A stretch of 64,000 nt of DNA. Origin: Sphingomonas insulae. GTDB lineage: Bacteria > Pseudomonadota > Alphaproteobacteria > Sphingomonadales > Sphingomonadaceae. The stretch covers positions 186,001 through 250,000 of the forward strand of contig NZ_CP048422.1 in assembly GCF_010450875.1 (NCBI RefSeq), in the 5' to 3' direction. The notes under the pieces are model-generated. The model saw only the letters and a program-made list of their open reading frames with translations, was not told the DNA's origin and did no database searches. The translations under genes were made by a program, and so were the position numbers. How positions within the stretch are numbered: the first letter of the stretch is position 1; every line of letters starts with the position of its first letter. Shown here one piece after another: positions 22,468 to 31,197 of this stretch.

Positions 22468-24497
22468 CCGATCTTCGCGCGAACGCCGATCCACAGCGTA
22501 CGCGGCGTCGCGCGTTCGACGATGTTCGCGCCGCTGATCCCCGCCTCGACCCGCGCGTCGAAAACGTTTTCCGCCCTTGCCTCGATCGCGATGCCTCGCG
22601 TCACCGGTAGCGCAGCAAATCCGTCCAGCGTCGTCGCCGGGGCCAGGCTGCGGCTGTTCTGGTCGTCGTCGAACTGGCTTGCGACATGGCGCACGGTCGC
22701 CGACAGCGCGACGCCGCGCTGTCGCCAGCCGATGGTCCCCGACACCGCATCGCGCGGTGTTTGCGCGGGGCGAAGTCCGTCGAGCGCCGCCGCCGCGCCC
22801 GATGATCGGACCCGCGCGTCGATGTGGCTCCACGATGCCAGCATGTCGAACGCGCCCAGGGCATAACGCGCATCGACCTCGAGCCCGGTCGAGCGGATCG
22901 CATCCAGGTTGCGCCGCACCCGGGATGCGCTGGTCGCGGTCGACGACAGCGTGACGTTGGCGATCGCATCGTCGAGCTGGTTGCGGAACACCGTCGCCGC
23001 CAGGCTGGCGCCCGCGAACGGCGTCAGCGTGACGCCGCCCTCGATGCCGGTCAGCCGTTCGGGGGCGAGGGCGGCGTTGGCGGCGGTGATGTCGTTTCCG
23101 ACGCGGAAGGGGCGGTACAGTTCGTTGAGCGTCGGCAGCCGCCAGCCGCGATAGGCCGCGCCGCGCAGCGTCACCGCATCGACCGGCCGCCACGCCGCAC
23201 CGACCCGACCGGTGAATTCGCTGCCGTCGCGATTCGCGAAGCGGTTGTCGGTCAGCGCCGCACCCCCGGCGACCGGCCGTTCGCTGAGATAGCCGCCGTC
23301 GATGCTCCACCAGTCGACGCGCGCGGCGCCGGTCAGCGTCAGCGCACCCGAAGCGACGCTGCCGTCGACGAATATCCCGTTGGTCCGGGTCGAGCCGCCC
23401 GCTTCGCGGCGCCGCGTCGGTGCGGCGTTGACGAAGGTGAACAGCTCCTGCGTCTTGCCCGATACGTCACGAATGTCGGCGCCCAGCCGGAGGTCGACCG
23501 CGTCGCCGACCGGCGGCTGCACCTCCAGCCGCGCGCCGAGGCCGGTGGCAGGGGTATTATACTGGTCGAGCGACTGGCTGACCGTCGTGCGCGCGGCATT
23601 GACGCTGGCGAAGCCCGAGGCGAACGCCCGCGTCTGGAGGTAGGCGAGCGCCGACCAGCCCCAGCGTCCGCGCCCGACCAGCCGCACGCTGGCGTCCGCG
23701 CCCTGCGACCGGTTAGCGGTGAATGCCGTGCCGCGTTCGCGCCGGTCGGTGAAGGCGCTGACATTGGCCTGCACTTCGGTCGAGGGCGCGATCGTCACCA
23801 CCGTGCGCAGTGCGCCCGACGCCTGCTCATAGGGCGCTGCCCGGTCCACCGGGCCACGGCTGGCGGCGACGGTCGGCACGAAGCCGTCGCCGCGCGCATA
23901 GGCCGCCGACAGCGTGGCGAAGCCGCCGCCGCGCACCAGCGCCGCCGACCCTTGCGCCTCCACCGCCTGGCGGCTGCCATAGAAGGCGCTCGCCTCAAGG
24001 GGGGACAATTGGTCCGGCGTCGCGCTGTCGAGCTGGATCGTCCCCGCCAGCGCGCCCGGTCCGAAATAGCCGCTGCCGCCGCCGCGCGTCACCCGCACCT
24101 GCCCCAGCCGCCCGGTGGCATAGGCGGGAAAGGCGACCCAGCCGCCGAACGGGTCGGCCTGCGGCACGCCATCGAGGATCAGCAGCGCACGGCTGGACGC
24201 GTTGCCACCGATGCCGCGCAAGGTGATGCCCTGGCTGGTCGGGTTGGCGGTGCGGCTGTCGGAGCGGCGGAACTGCTGCAAACCGGCGACGTCGGCCAAT
24301 ACGCTTTCCAGCCGCTGGCTGGCCTTCGCCTGCAACCGGTCGCGATCGATGGTGACGATATCGAACGCGCGCTCGCCCGGCGATGCGGGCAAGCCGCGCC
24401 CGGTGACGACGATGTCGGGACCGGTGCTTTGCGCCGAGGCAGGCCCGGCAAGGGCAAGGCTGGCCAGCGGAAGGACGGCGATGACGGAAGGACGCAT
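22464..24497 (-). CDS. TonB-dependent receptor, cobalamin/siderophore (BtuB-like) type
   Basis: 677 residues, shorter than the other receptors here and of the size seen in BtuB and haem or siderophore receptors. Signal peptide MRPSVIAVLPLASLALAGPA; TonB box-like DIVVTGRGL; plug with LRGIGGNASSRALLILDG and YFGPGALAGTIQLDS; the barrel ends in LWIGVRAKIG. The ATG at 24497 is set by the signal peptide; the frame is open upstream but not signal-like. The next gene downstream is a decayed ABC ATPase of the vitamin B12/iron class, coupled by ATGA, which fits a former uptake operon. I looked for a cobalamin riboswitch upstream and did not see one. Confidence 0.88.
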   Translation of the reverse strand: MRPSVIAVLPLASLALAGPASAQSTGPDIVVTGRGLPASPGERAFDIVTIDRDRLQAKASQRLESVLADVAGLQQFRRSDSRTANPTSQGITLRGIGGNASSRALLILDGVPQADPFGGWVAFPAYATGRLGQVRVTRGGGSGYFGPGALAGTIQLDSATPDQLSPLEASAFYGSRQAVEAQGSAALVRGGGFATLSAAYARGDGFVPTVAASRGPVDRAAPYEQASGALRTVVTIAPSTEVQANVSAFTDRRERGTAFTANRSQGADASVRLVGRGRWGWSALAYLQTRAFASGFASVNAARTTVSQSLDQYNTPATGLGARLEVQPPVGDAVDLRLGADIRDVSGKTQELFTFVNAAPTRRREAGGSTRTNGIFVDGSVASGALTLTGAARVDWWSIDGGYLSERPVAGGAALTDNRFANRDGSEFTGRVGAAWRPVDAVTLRGAAYRGWRLPTLNELYRPFRVGNDITAANAALAPERLTGIEGGVTLTPFAGASLAATVFRNQLDDAIANVTLSSTATSASRVRRNLDAIRSTGLEVDARYALGAFDMLASWSHIDARVRSSGAAAALDGLRPAQTPRDAVSGTIGWRQRGVALSATVRHVASQFDDDQNSRSLAPATTLDGFAALPVTRGIAIEARAENVFDARVEAGISGANIVERATPRTLWIGVRAKIG

Positions 24498-24598
24498 GCG
24501 CCCTCCATGCCGGTTTTCGCGGACACCGCAACGATGATACCGAATCGGGAACGATCCGGACGCTGCGGCGCTTGGCCAAGAACAGGGAAGGAAACGCC

Positions 24599-24625
24599 AT
24601 GTCCGTCGTGTGCACCCGCCAATGA
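24599..24625 (+). CDS. 8-codon leader ORF upstream of the small unknown gene
   Basis: ATG at 24599 with an excellent ribosome site (GGGAAGGAAA, six bases before) opens the peptide MSVVCTRQ, and its TGA (24623-24625) overlaps the ATG of the next gene as ATGA. The downstream gene has no ribosome site of its own, so its translation probably depends on this ORF. Too short for codon statistics; the case rests on the ribosome site and the overlap. Confidence 0.45.
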   Translation: MSVVCTRQ

Positions 24626-24912
24626 GCCGCCCCACCCTTGGCGCCGCGGCGCTTCGCGACGAGCTGAACCAGGCCGCCCTCCATCTTTCGCGGGACAGCG
24701 AGGGCGCGAAGATCGATTTCCTCCTCCCCACGCTGGCGGAACCCGACGAGGGGTTGCTGCAACAGGGCCTATCGGGCCACAACTGGGACGTGCAGGTCTA
24801 TTGCCCCGAGGCGCTGGATGGCATCGCACGCAAGGCGGTGGAAAAGGTGGCGGCGGTGTGGGACCTCGATCCGCACGCGATCGACGGGGATGCCGCGACA
24901 TCCGCGGATTGA
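24622..24912 (+). CDS. Small cytosolic protein of unknown function
   Basis: 96 residues, acidic and leucine/alanine-rich, no signal peptide or membrane segment. Two helical stretches (AAALRDELNQAALHLSRDSE, GIARKAVEKVAAVWDLDPHAID) flank a central part with GHNWDVQVYCPEAL. I do not recognise the family. The ATG at 24622 overlaps the stop of a tiny leader ORF; a GTG at 24610 in frame is an alternative start. Long open frames on the opposite strand here are shadows. It is divergent from the receptor at 24497 and 110 bases upstream of the aldehyde dehydrogenase. Confidence 0.6.
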   Translation: MSRPTLGAAALRDELNQAALHLSRDSEGAKIDFLLPTLAEPDEGLLQQGLSGHNWDVQVYCPEALDGIARKAVEKVAAVWDLDPHAIDGDAATSAD

Positions 24913-25022
24913 CACCGGGTCGACGCGCGAGGACCTGGACCCACCCGCCATTGCGGGGGCGGTTGTCGGCGACGCCGATAGGCCCTACAATAAGTCAGAC
25001 ATAATCCACGAGAGGTACTCCC

Positions 25023-26603
25023 ATGATCGACGGCGCCCTGCTGATCGGCGGCGAAGCACGCCAGGCATCCGACCGGTTCACCGCGGTGAATCCGGCGAGC
25101 GGCGACACGCTGTCGCCCGACTTCTCCTCTGCCGGCATCGATGCGGTCGCGGAGGCATGCGCCCTCGCCGAGGCCGCATTCCCCACCTATGCCGCCACCG
25201 ACCTCGCGGCGCGCGCCGCATTCCTGGAGGCGATCGCCGAGAACATCCTCGCGATCGGCGACGACCTGATCGTCCGCGCGATGAGCGAGAGCGGCCTGCC
25301 GCGCGCGCGGCTGGAGGGCGAGCGCGGCCGTACCGTCGGACAGCTGAAGCTGTTTGCCGGCGTGGTCCGCCAGGGCGACTTCCTCGATGCGACCATCGAT
25401 CCGGCGATGCCCGACCGGGCGCCGCTGCCCCGCCCCGACCTGCGCCGCATCAATCTTGCGATCGGTCCGGTCGCCGTATTCGGTGCGTCCAACTTCCCGC
25501 TCGCCTTCTCGGTCGCCGGCGGCGACACCGCATCGGCCCTTGCCGCCGGCTGCCCGGTGGTGGTGAAGGGCCATCCCGCACATCCCGGCACCGGTGAAAT
25601 GGTCGCCCGTGCGATCCAGCAGGCGGTGGCCGATGCCGGCCTGCCCGCCGGCGTGTTCGCCTATTTGCCCGGCGAAACCAACGCACTGGGCGGCGCATTG
25701 GTCGCCGATCCGCGCATTCAGGCGGTCGGTTTCACCGGGTCGCGTGCCGGCGGTCTGGCGCTGGTGCGCATCGCATCGGAACGCCCCGAACCGATCCCGG
25801 TCTATGCCGAAATGTCGAGCATCAACCCGGTCGTCCTGTTTCCGGCGGCGCTCGCGGCGCGGGGCGAGGCGCTGGGGAAGGAATTCGTCGCATCGCTGAC
25901 GATGGGCGCCGGGCAGTTCTGCACCAATCCCGGCCTGGTGCTGGCGATCGACGGCCCCGACCTCGACACCTTCGTCGCCGCGGCCGCCACGGCGATGGCC
26001 GACGCCGCACCGGCGACGATGCTGTCGCCGGGCATCCATGCGAGCTTCGAAAAGGGCGTCGACGCCCTCGCCGGCCATGACGCGGTCCGCACCGTCGCGC
26101 GCGGCAAGGTGGGCGAAGGCGTCAACCAGGCGGTCGGCGCGGTGTTCGAAACCGATGCGCAGGCATTCCTGGCCGATACGGCGCTGAGCCACGAGGTGTT
26201 CGGGTCGTCCTCCGTCGTGGTCCGCTGCAGCGACATGGCGGAGATCGCCGCGGTGATCGCCGGACTGGAAGGCCAGCTGACCGCCACGCTGCAGATGGAC
26301 CCCGCCGACGAGCGGGACGCCGCCGCGCTGGTGCCGGTGATCGCCCGCCGTGTCGGCCGCATCTTGGCGAACGGCTGGCCGACGGGGGTCGAAGTCGCAC
26401 CGGCGATGGTCCATGGCGGGCCGTTCCCGGCGACCAGCGATGGCCGCACAACCTCGGTCGGGACGCTCGCCATCGCGCGCTTCCTGCGACCGGTGTGCTT
26501 CCAGAATCTTGCGCCCGGCCTGCTACCGGCAGGATTGCGGGACGACAACGCGTGGGGCGTCGCCCGGCGGATCGACGGGGTGCGTGAGGGCGGTTCGCGG
26601 TAA
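25023..26603 (+). CDS. Alpha-ketoglutaric semialdehyde (2,5-dioxovalerate) dehydrogenase
   Basis: 526-residue aldehyde dehydrogenase of the NADP-linked KGSADH branch, which oxidises 2,5-dioxovalerate to 2-oxoglutarate in oxidative uronate, arabinose or xylose degradation. Branch-typical segments are [35 protein letters not shown] (split here as [10 protein letters not shown] and [11 protein letters not shown]), GFTGSRAGG, the catalytic Glu in [11 protein letters not shown] and the nucleophile Cys in [15 protein letters not shown] lies seven bases before the ATG at 25023. The two PL22 lyases elsewhere in the window make galacturonate catabolism the likely context; the exact sugar is inference. 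Confidence 0.9.
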   Translation: MIDGALLIGGEARQASDRFTAVNPASGDTLSPDFSSAGIDAVAEACALAEAAFPTYAATDLAARAAFLEAIAENILAIGDDLIVRAMSESGLPRARLEGERGRTVGQLKLFAGVVRQGDFLDATIDPAMPDRAPLPRPDLRRINLAIGPVAVFGASNFPLAFSVAGGDTASALAAGCPVVVKGHPAHPGTGEMVARAIQQAVADAGLPAGVFAYLPGETNALGGALVADPRIQAVGFTGSRAGGLALVRIASERPEPIPVYAEMSSINPVVLFPAALAARGEALGKEFVASLTMGAGQFCTNPGLVLAIDGPDLDTFVAAAATAMADAAPATMLSPGIHASFEKGVDALAGHDAVRTVARGKVGEGVNQAVGAVFETDAQAFLADTALSHEVFGSSSVVVRCSDMAEIAAVIAGLEGQLTATLQMDPADERDAAALVPVIARRVGRILANGWPTGVEVAPAMVHGGPFPATSDGRTTSVGTLAIARFLRPVCFQNLAPGLLPAGLRDDNAWGVARRIDGVREGGSR

Positions 26604-26680
26604 GCCGGGGTCCGTACGCAAGCGCGACGACCTCGATCCGCGCATAGGTGCGCGGCCGCAAATGTCGCGTGCCGGTTCAG

Positions 26681-26718
26681 GCAGGCCCCTTCGTCATGCA
26701 GGTGGTGAAGGGGCCTGC
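26681..26718. other. Perfect hairpin downstream of the dehydrogenase
   Basis: GCAGGCCCCTTC (26681-26692) and GAAGGGGCCTGC (26707-26718) are perfect 12-base inverted copies around a 14-base loop. No T tract follows on either strand, so it may stabilise a 3' end or be a decayed terminator. It lies in the 367-base non-coding gap 26604-26970, whose other content is the repeat at 26844-26945. Confidence 0.6.
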
Positions 26719-26843
26719 ACGCGGCTCGCTATACCAACGCATCCGCTACAAGTGCCGAAAGGCCTCCGCCTCCCGCCTGACTTCGCTGCAATGCCAAGTC
26801 GGATCGACGTTCAACAGCAAGGGCGGCATTTGGACCAGCTTGC

Positions 26844-26945
26844 TTCCCCGGCGAAGGCCGGGGCCCAGTTGGGAAAGCCGCTGTAACGGTGGAATGCGCC
26901 TCATTACCAGCCTGTTCCAGCTGGGCCCCGGCCTCCGCCGGGGAG
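26844..26945. repeat. Palindromic intergenic repeat, third family
   Basis: Inverted arms of about 31 bases (26844-26874 and 26915-26945), each with the inner palindrome CCCCGGCGAAGGCCGGGG or its close variant CCCCGGCGGAGGCCGGGG, followed by CCCAG and a TGG word. It sits between the convergent dehydrogenase and lactonase genes. Architecture matches the atp-operon repeats, but the sequence differs, so it is a separate family. Confidence 0.75.
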
Positions 26946-26970
26946 GTAGAGGGCTGAATGTCGATACACC

Positions 26971-27846
26971 CTACATCGCGACCGGTGTCACGGCGATCCC
27001 GGCCACGCCCGGATCGAACGCGAACAGATTGCCCGCCTCCGGCTGCTCGGCAAGGGCGGCGGCATCCAGTCCCTTGCGCGCGCTGGTCGCATAGGCGGTC
27101 CGCAGATCGGGGCCGCCGAACGCGATCTTGGTGATGTTGGACGCCGGCAGCGACACCGTCCCCATCAGCACGCCGGCGGGATCGTAACGGCGCACGCCCC
27201 AACCGCCCCACAGCGCGACCCACACGCAGCCCTCCGCATCCACCACCGAACCGTCGGGATGCCCGGCGCCGTCCTCGATCGTCACGAATGGCGCGGGCGC
27301 ACCGAGGGTACCGTCGTCGCGGATCGTCGCGCGCCACACCGTCTTGCCGACCGTGTCGGTGTGATACAGCGTGCCGGTCGGCGCGTGGATCGCGGGGCCG
27401 TTGGTGATGCACACCGGCGGCAGGCCGCTGTCCGCGACACCCGCGCCATCGAAGCGGAACAGCCGGCCGCTCGCCGCGCGCTCGTCATCGTCCATCGTCC
27501 CGAACCAGAGCCGTCCAGCGCCATCGGTGGCGGCATCGTTCAGACGGTTGTGCGCCGGATGCCCGTCGGGCTGCGCCAGCAACACGAAGCTGCCGTCCAC
27601 CGGATCGAAGCGATGCACGCCGCTGCGCAGGCCCGCGATCAGGCCGCCGGCCGCCGTCGGCAACACCCAGCCGACCTGATCGGGTGCGTCCCAGCGCCGC
27701 GCCGCGCCCGTCGCCGGGTCGAAGCGATGGACATGATGACCCTTGATGTCGACGAACCACAGGGCGCTATCGCGACCGATCCATACCGGCCCCTCGCCCA
27801 GCATCGCCTGCACCGGCAGCACGGTGCGCACATCATGGTCGGTCAT
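26971..27846 (-). CDS. SMP-30/gluconolactonase family sugar lactonase
   Basis: 291-residue six-bladed propeller lactonase. Metal-binding positions are recognisable: Glu in MLGEGPVWI near the N-terminus, Asn in HPAHNRLNDAATDG, Asn in ICITNGPAIH and Asp in GHPDGSVVDAEGCVWVAL. It would open an aldono- or aldarolactone in sugar-acid catabolism. The ATG at 27846 (MTDHDVRTVLPVQ) is preferred over one 12 codons upstream because it starts at the family N-terminus. Convergent with the semialdehyde dehydrogenase; the Old Yellow Enzyme gene lies upstream on the same strand. Confidence 0.88.
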   Translation of the reverse strand: MTDHDVRTVLPVQAMLGEGPVWIGRDSALWFVDIKGHHVHRFDPATGAARRWDAPDQVGWVLPTAAGGLIAGLRSGVHRFDPVDGSFVLLAQPDGHPAHNRLNDAATDGAGRLWFGTMDDDERAASGRLFRFDGAGVADSGLPPVCITNGPAIHAPTGTLYHTDTVGKTVWRATIRDDGTLGAPAPFVTIEDGAGHPDGSVVDAEGCVWVALWGGWGVRRYDPAGVLMGTVSLPASNITKIAFGGPDLRTAYATSARKGLDAAALAEQPEAGNLFAFDPGVAGIAVTPVAM

Positions 27847-27899
27847 CGCAGCATCCTCTTCTGGCCTGCGCGCTTCATCCACTGCCCGGCGGCCTGCGT

Positions 27900-29021
27900 C
27901 TAGTCAGACAATTGCCGGTCGACGTCGAACAGGTCGCGATACTGGCGGGGCTGCGACCGGAGATATTGATCGGGCGCCTTCACGTGCGCGCCCAGATGCG
28001 CCGCTGCATGCCATGGCCAGCGCGGATCGTAGAGGATGGTGCGAGCGAGCGCGATCATGTCCGCATCATCGGTGCCGACGATCGCCTCCGCCTGCTCGTA
28101 ATCGGTGATGAGGCCGACCGCGACCACCGGCAGCCCGCACCCCTGCTTCACCGCACGGGCCAGCGGTACCTGATAGCTCGGCCCGACCGGGATCGCCTGC
28201 CGCGGGTCCAGCCCGCCGCTGGATACGTGGATCGCCGCACAGCCGCGCGCCTCCAGCGCCCGCGCGAACGCGACGGTCTGCTCCGCATCCCAACCGCCAT
28301 CGACCCAGTCGCTGCCCGATACGCGCATCGTCACCGGCCGGTCCGCCGGGAAGGCGGCGCGGACCGCATCGAATACCTCCAGCGGAAAGCGCATGCGGTT
28401 GTCCAGGCTGCCGCCGTAATCGTCGTCGCGCCGGTTGGAGAGCGGCGACAGGAACTGATGGAGCAGATAGCCGTGCGCACCGTGCAATTGCACCGCATCG
28501 ATGCCCAGCCGCGCAGCCCGTCGCGCCGCCGCGGCGAAGGCGTCGCACAGGCGTTTCAGATCGTCGAGCGACAGCGCGGTCGGCGCATGCTCTCCATCGG
28601 CGAACGGCAGCGGCGATGGTGCGACTGTCTGCCAGCCATCGGCATGGTCCGGCGCGATCTGCTTGCCGCCCTTCCACGGCAGGTCGGTCGACGCCTTGCG
28701 CCCGGCATGGGCCAGCTGGATCGCGATCGGCATGTCCGAATGGCGTCGTACCGATTCCAGCACCCGCGCCATCGCCGCCTCGGTCGCATCGTCGTATAGG
28801 CCGACATCGGCGTGGGTGATCCGCCCCTCCGGGACGACGGCGCTCGCCTCGATCGTCAGCAGCCCCGCCCCCGACAAGGCGAGATGGCCGAGGTGGATCA
28901 GATGCCAGTCGGTCATGCAGCCGTTTTCGGCGGAATATTGGCACATCGGCGCGATCACGATGCGATTGCGCATCGCGAGCGATCCGACGGTGATGGGTTG
29001 GAAGAGGGCGGGGCTGGTCAT
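27900..29021 (-). CDS. Old Yellow Enzyme family NADH:flavin oxidoreductase (YqjM-like)
   Basis: 373-residue FMN TIM barrel that reduces activated C=C bonds. Diagnostic residues are Cys in APMCQYSAENG (the YqjM/thermophilic-like class), AHAGRKAS, HGAHGYLLHQFLSPLSNRRDDDYGGS with substrate-binding His residues, and the C-terminal phosphate loop DADMIALARTILYDPRWPWHAA. The ATG at 29021 (MTSPALFQPITVG) fits the family start; an in-frame start ten codons upstream would add nothing recognisable. The physiological substrate is unknown. The lactonase gene follows after 53 bases. Confidence 0.92.
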   Translation of the reverse strand: MTSPALFQPITVGSLAMRNRIVIAPMCQYSAENGCMTDWHLIHLGHLALSGAGLLTIEASAVVPEGRITHADVGLYDDATEAAMARVLESVRRHSDMPIAIQLAHAGRKASTDLPWKGGKQIAPDHADGWQTVAPSPLPFADGEHAPTALSLDDLKRLCDAFAAAARRAARLGIDAVQLHGAHGYLLHQFLSPLSNRRDDDYGGSLDNRMRFPLEVFDAVRAAFPADRPVTMRVSGSDWVDGGWDAEQTVAFARALEARGCAAIHVSSGGLDPRQAIPVGPSYQVPLARAVKQGCGLPVVAVGLITDYEQAEAIVGTDDADMIALARTILYDPRWPWHAAAHLGAHVKAPDQYLRSQPRQYRDLFDVDRQLSD

Positions 29022-29072
29022 GGCGGCCTTTCGAGATGCGACGTTCGCCATGCGGTACGCCCCGGCGGCGGT

Positions 29073-30431
29073 TTAGTGCCGTGCCGGCAGGGCGACCCGT
29101 GCCTCCAGTCCGCCGCCCGGCCGCTCGGATAGCGTCAGCCGCCCACCGTGCAGCTCGGCGAGCTCGCGCACGATGGCGAGGCCGAAGCCATGCCCCTCGC
29201 CGCGTTCGTCGAGGCGCACGCCGGGCTGCGTCACCCGCTCCCGCTCGGCAACGGGGATGCCGGGGCCGTCGTCGGCGACGATCAGGTCCAGCCACCGCGC
29301 GTCCGCCTGACTGTGTGCGCCGACCCATATGCGGCTGCCCGCATAGCGTGCGGCATTGTCGAGCAGGTTGCCGAGCAGTTCGTCGAAATCCTGGGGGTCG
29401 ATCGCGGCGGTGACGTCCGCGCTATCGGTCGCGATCGACAGCCCCCGCCCCGCATGCAGCCGCCCGATCGCCTGCACCAGATCGGCGATGGCGGGCGCGA
29501 CCGGCGTGCTGGCGCGGGCATCGACCATGCCGGCACGCGCGCGCGACAGGTGGTGGCGGATCGTCGCATCGATGCGTGCGACCTGCGCCGCCTTCGCCGG
29601 ATCGTCGCGCACGCCCAATGCCAGCGTCGCGACCGGCGTCTTGAGCGCATGCGCGAGGTTCGCGGCGGACTGGCGTGCGGTCGCCAGCGCCGCCTCTCGG
29701 TCCGCAGCCAGCGCGTTCAGTTCGGTGGCGAGGCCACGCAGTTCGACCGGCTGGTCTTCGTCCAGCCGCGACGCCTTGCCGGCGCGGATCGCCGCGACCT
29801 GTGCCCGCATCCGCCCGAGCGGCCGCAACCCCAGCCGCAATTGCACCCAGGTCGCCGCCGCCAACAAGACCGCGAGGATCGCCAGCGCCGCCAGCAGCGG
29901 CACCAGCGCATCGCGCAACGGCCGCGCGATCACCGCGCGCGGGGCCGCGGCGAACAGCGTCACCGCCCCCATCGTCAGGCGGCGGGCGTGGATAGCGTGG
30001 CCGCCGGCATCCTCGCCGTCGATCGCCTCAGGTCCCCGCTCCCGCTCCGCATCCGGGCCGGGACGTGCATCCGGATCTGGACCGGGACCGGCACCGGGGT
30101 TCGGGACGGGACCGGGGGGATGCGGCCCCGCGTGCATCAGCGGCCGGTCCGCGGAGCCGATCGCCCCCTGCGGCGTCTCGATCCGCCAGCGCCAGCCGCG
30201 CCCCGCCTCCAGCGCGCCGGCGCGCTGCGCCAGCGCCGCCCGGTCGACGCGTCCGTCGCGGTCCACCACGCTTGCCAGCAGCGCGATCTCCGCATCCAGC
30301 CGGCGGTCGATGCCCTCGGTCACCACCCGTTCCAGCACGCCGCCGATCGCCCAGCCAGCGATCCCCAGCGCGGCGAGGATCGCGATCGCGGACAGCAACA
30401 GCATGCGGCCCTGGATGGATCGCAGCTTCAT
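29073..30431 (-). CDS. Sensor histidine kinase
   Basis: 452 residues: membrane helix 1 (about 9-31), a periplasmic domain of about 145 residues containing a Pro/Gly/Asp-rich low-complexity run (about 100-130), membrane helix 2 (about 178-198), HAMP-like linker, phospho-acceptor His261 (NLAHALKTPVATLAL), N box (ELLGNLLDNAARYAG), G1 (DDGPGIP) and G2 (GHGFGLAIV). The H-box form AHALKTP resembles PhoQ-type kinases. The ATG overlaps the response-regulator TGA as ATGA, so both are co-translated. The periplasmic low-complexity stretch is unusual. Confidence 0.93.
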   Translation of the reverse strand: MKLRSIQGRMLLLSAIAILAALGIAGWAIGGVLERVVTEGIDRRLDAEIALLASVVDRDGRVDRAALAQRAGALEAGRGWRWRIETPQGAIGSADRPLMHAGPHPPGPVPNPGAGPGPDPDARPGPDAERERGPEAIDGEDAGGHAIHARRLTMGAVTLFAAAPRAVIARPLRDALVPLLAALAILAVLLAAATWVQLRLGLRPLGRMRAQVAAIRAGKASRLDEDQPVELRGLATELNALAADREAALATARQSAANLAHALKTPVATLALGVRDDPAKAAQVARIDATIRHHLSRARAGMVDARASTPVAPAIADLVQAIGRLHAGRGLSIATDSADVTAAIDPQDFDELLGNLLDNAARYAGSRIWVGAHSQADARWLDLIVADDGPGIPVAERERVTQPGVRLDERGEGHGFGLAIVRELAELHGGRLTLSERPGGGLEARVALPARH

Positions 30432-31087
30432 AGGCAGGTCAGCCGATAGCCGCGACCGCGCACCGTCTCGATCATCTCCGCCCCGATCTTGCGGCGCAGG
30501 CGCCCGACGATCACCTCCAGGCTGTTCGAATCGACATCGGCATCGCCTTCGTAGACGCGCTCGAGCAGGTCGAGCCGCTCGATCACCGCCTCGCGTCGCA
30601 GCATCAGTGCCGACAGCACCCGCCATTCGAACGCGGTCAGCTTGAGCGGCAGGCCGTCGAGTTCGAAATGGCCGATCTGGGTGTCGAACGACAGCCGCCC
30701 GCAGGCGAGCACGGGCTGCGCATGCCCCGCGGCGCGGCGCACCAATGCGCGCAGGCGCATCACCAGTTCCTCGAGCCGGAACGGTTTGACGAGGTAATCG
30801 TCCGCTCCCGCCTTGAATCCAGAAACCTTGTCCGACCAGCCGTCGCGCGCGGTCAGGATCAGCACCGGCAGCGTGCGGCCGGCGGCGCGCCATTCCTTCA
30901 GCACGGTGATTCCGTCCTTGCCCGCCAACCCCAGGTCGAGCACCGCGGCGTCATACGCCTCCGTCTCACCCAGATGCGCGGCATCGATGCCGTCGGCGAT
31001 CAGGTCGACCGCGAAATGCTCCGCCCGCAGCCCGCGCGCGATCGCGGGGCCGAGGTCATTGTCGTCTTCCACTAGCAAGATGCGCAT
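30428..31087 (-). CDS. OmpR-family response regulator
   Basis: 219 residues. Receiver domain with acidic pocket EDD (7-9), phospho-acceptor Asp51 (AAVLDLGLAG), Thr (LILTARD) and Lys (LVKPF). Winged-helix DNA-binding domain at the C-terminus (LTAFEWRVLSALMLRREAVIERLDLLERVY; RLRRKIGAEMIETVRGRGYRL). The ATG at 31087 gives the standard MRILLVEDD start. It precedes the kinase gene with a 4-base overlap. A CTGAACCG/CGGTTCAG palindrome in the 110-base gap to the divergent gene is a candidate target. Confidence 0.95.
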   Translation of the reverse strand: MRILLVEDDNDLGPAIARGLRAEHFAVDLIADGIDAAHLGETEAYDAAVLDLGLAGKDGITVLKEWRAAGRTLPVLILTARDGWSDKVSGFKAGADDYLVKPFRLEELVMRLRALVRRAAGHAQPVLACGRLSFDTQIGHFELDGLPLKLTAFEWRVLSALMLRREAVIERLDLLERVYEGDADVDSNSLEVIVGRLRRKIGAEMIETVRGRGYRLTCL

Positions 31088-31120
31088 CGGCAGGCGGTAT
31101 CCCTCGTCGCTAAACCGAAA

Positions 31121-31138
31121 CTGAACCGTGCGGTTCAG
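31121..31138. promoter_or_regulatory. Candidate operator between response regulator and OB-fold gene
   Basis: CTGAACCG-TG-CGGTTCAG is a perfect 8-bp inverted repeat with a 2-base centre; a further half-site-like AAACTGAAC overlaps its left side. It lies 34 bases upstream of the regulator ATG and 60 bases upstream of the divergent ATG at 31198, a suitable place for autoregulation and control of the neighbour. The binding protein is inferred. Confidence 0.5.
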
Positions 31139-31197
31139 CGGGGGTCGGACGCATCGTCCTAGAACGGCGTCATCGACACACCAACTAGAGAGACTCG

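Noticed and set aside
24498..24598. Possible cobalamin riboswitch before the BtuB-like receptor
   Set aside because: No B12-box-like conserved core could be found on the minus strand, and the space is too short for a full element.
24798..26414. A 538-codon minus-strand open frame
   Set aside because: Antisense to the semialdehyde dehydrogenase, whose plus-strand frame has all aldehyde dehydrogenase motifs.
26604..26970. Small open frames in the gap between the dehydrogenase and the lactonase
   Set aside because: They run through the palindromic repeat and hairpin, lack ribosome sites and show no protein-like features.
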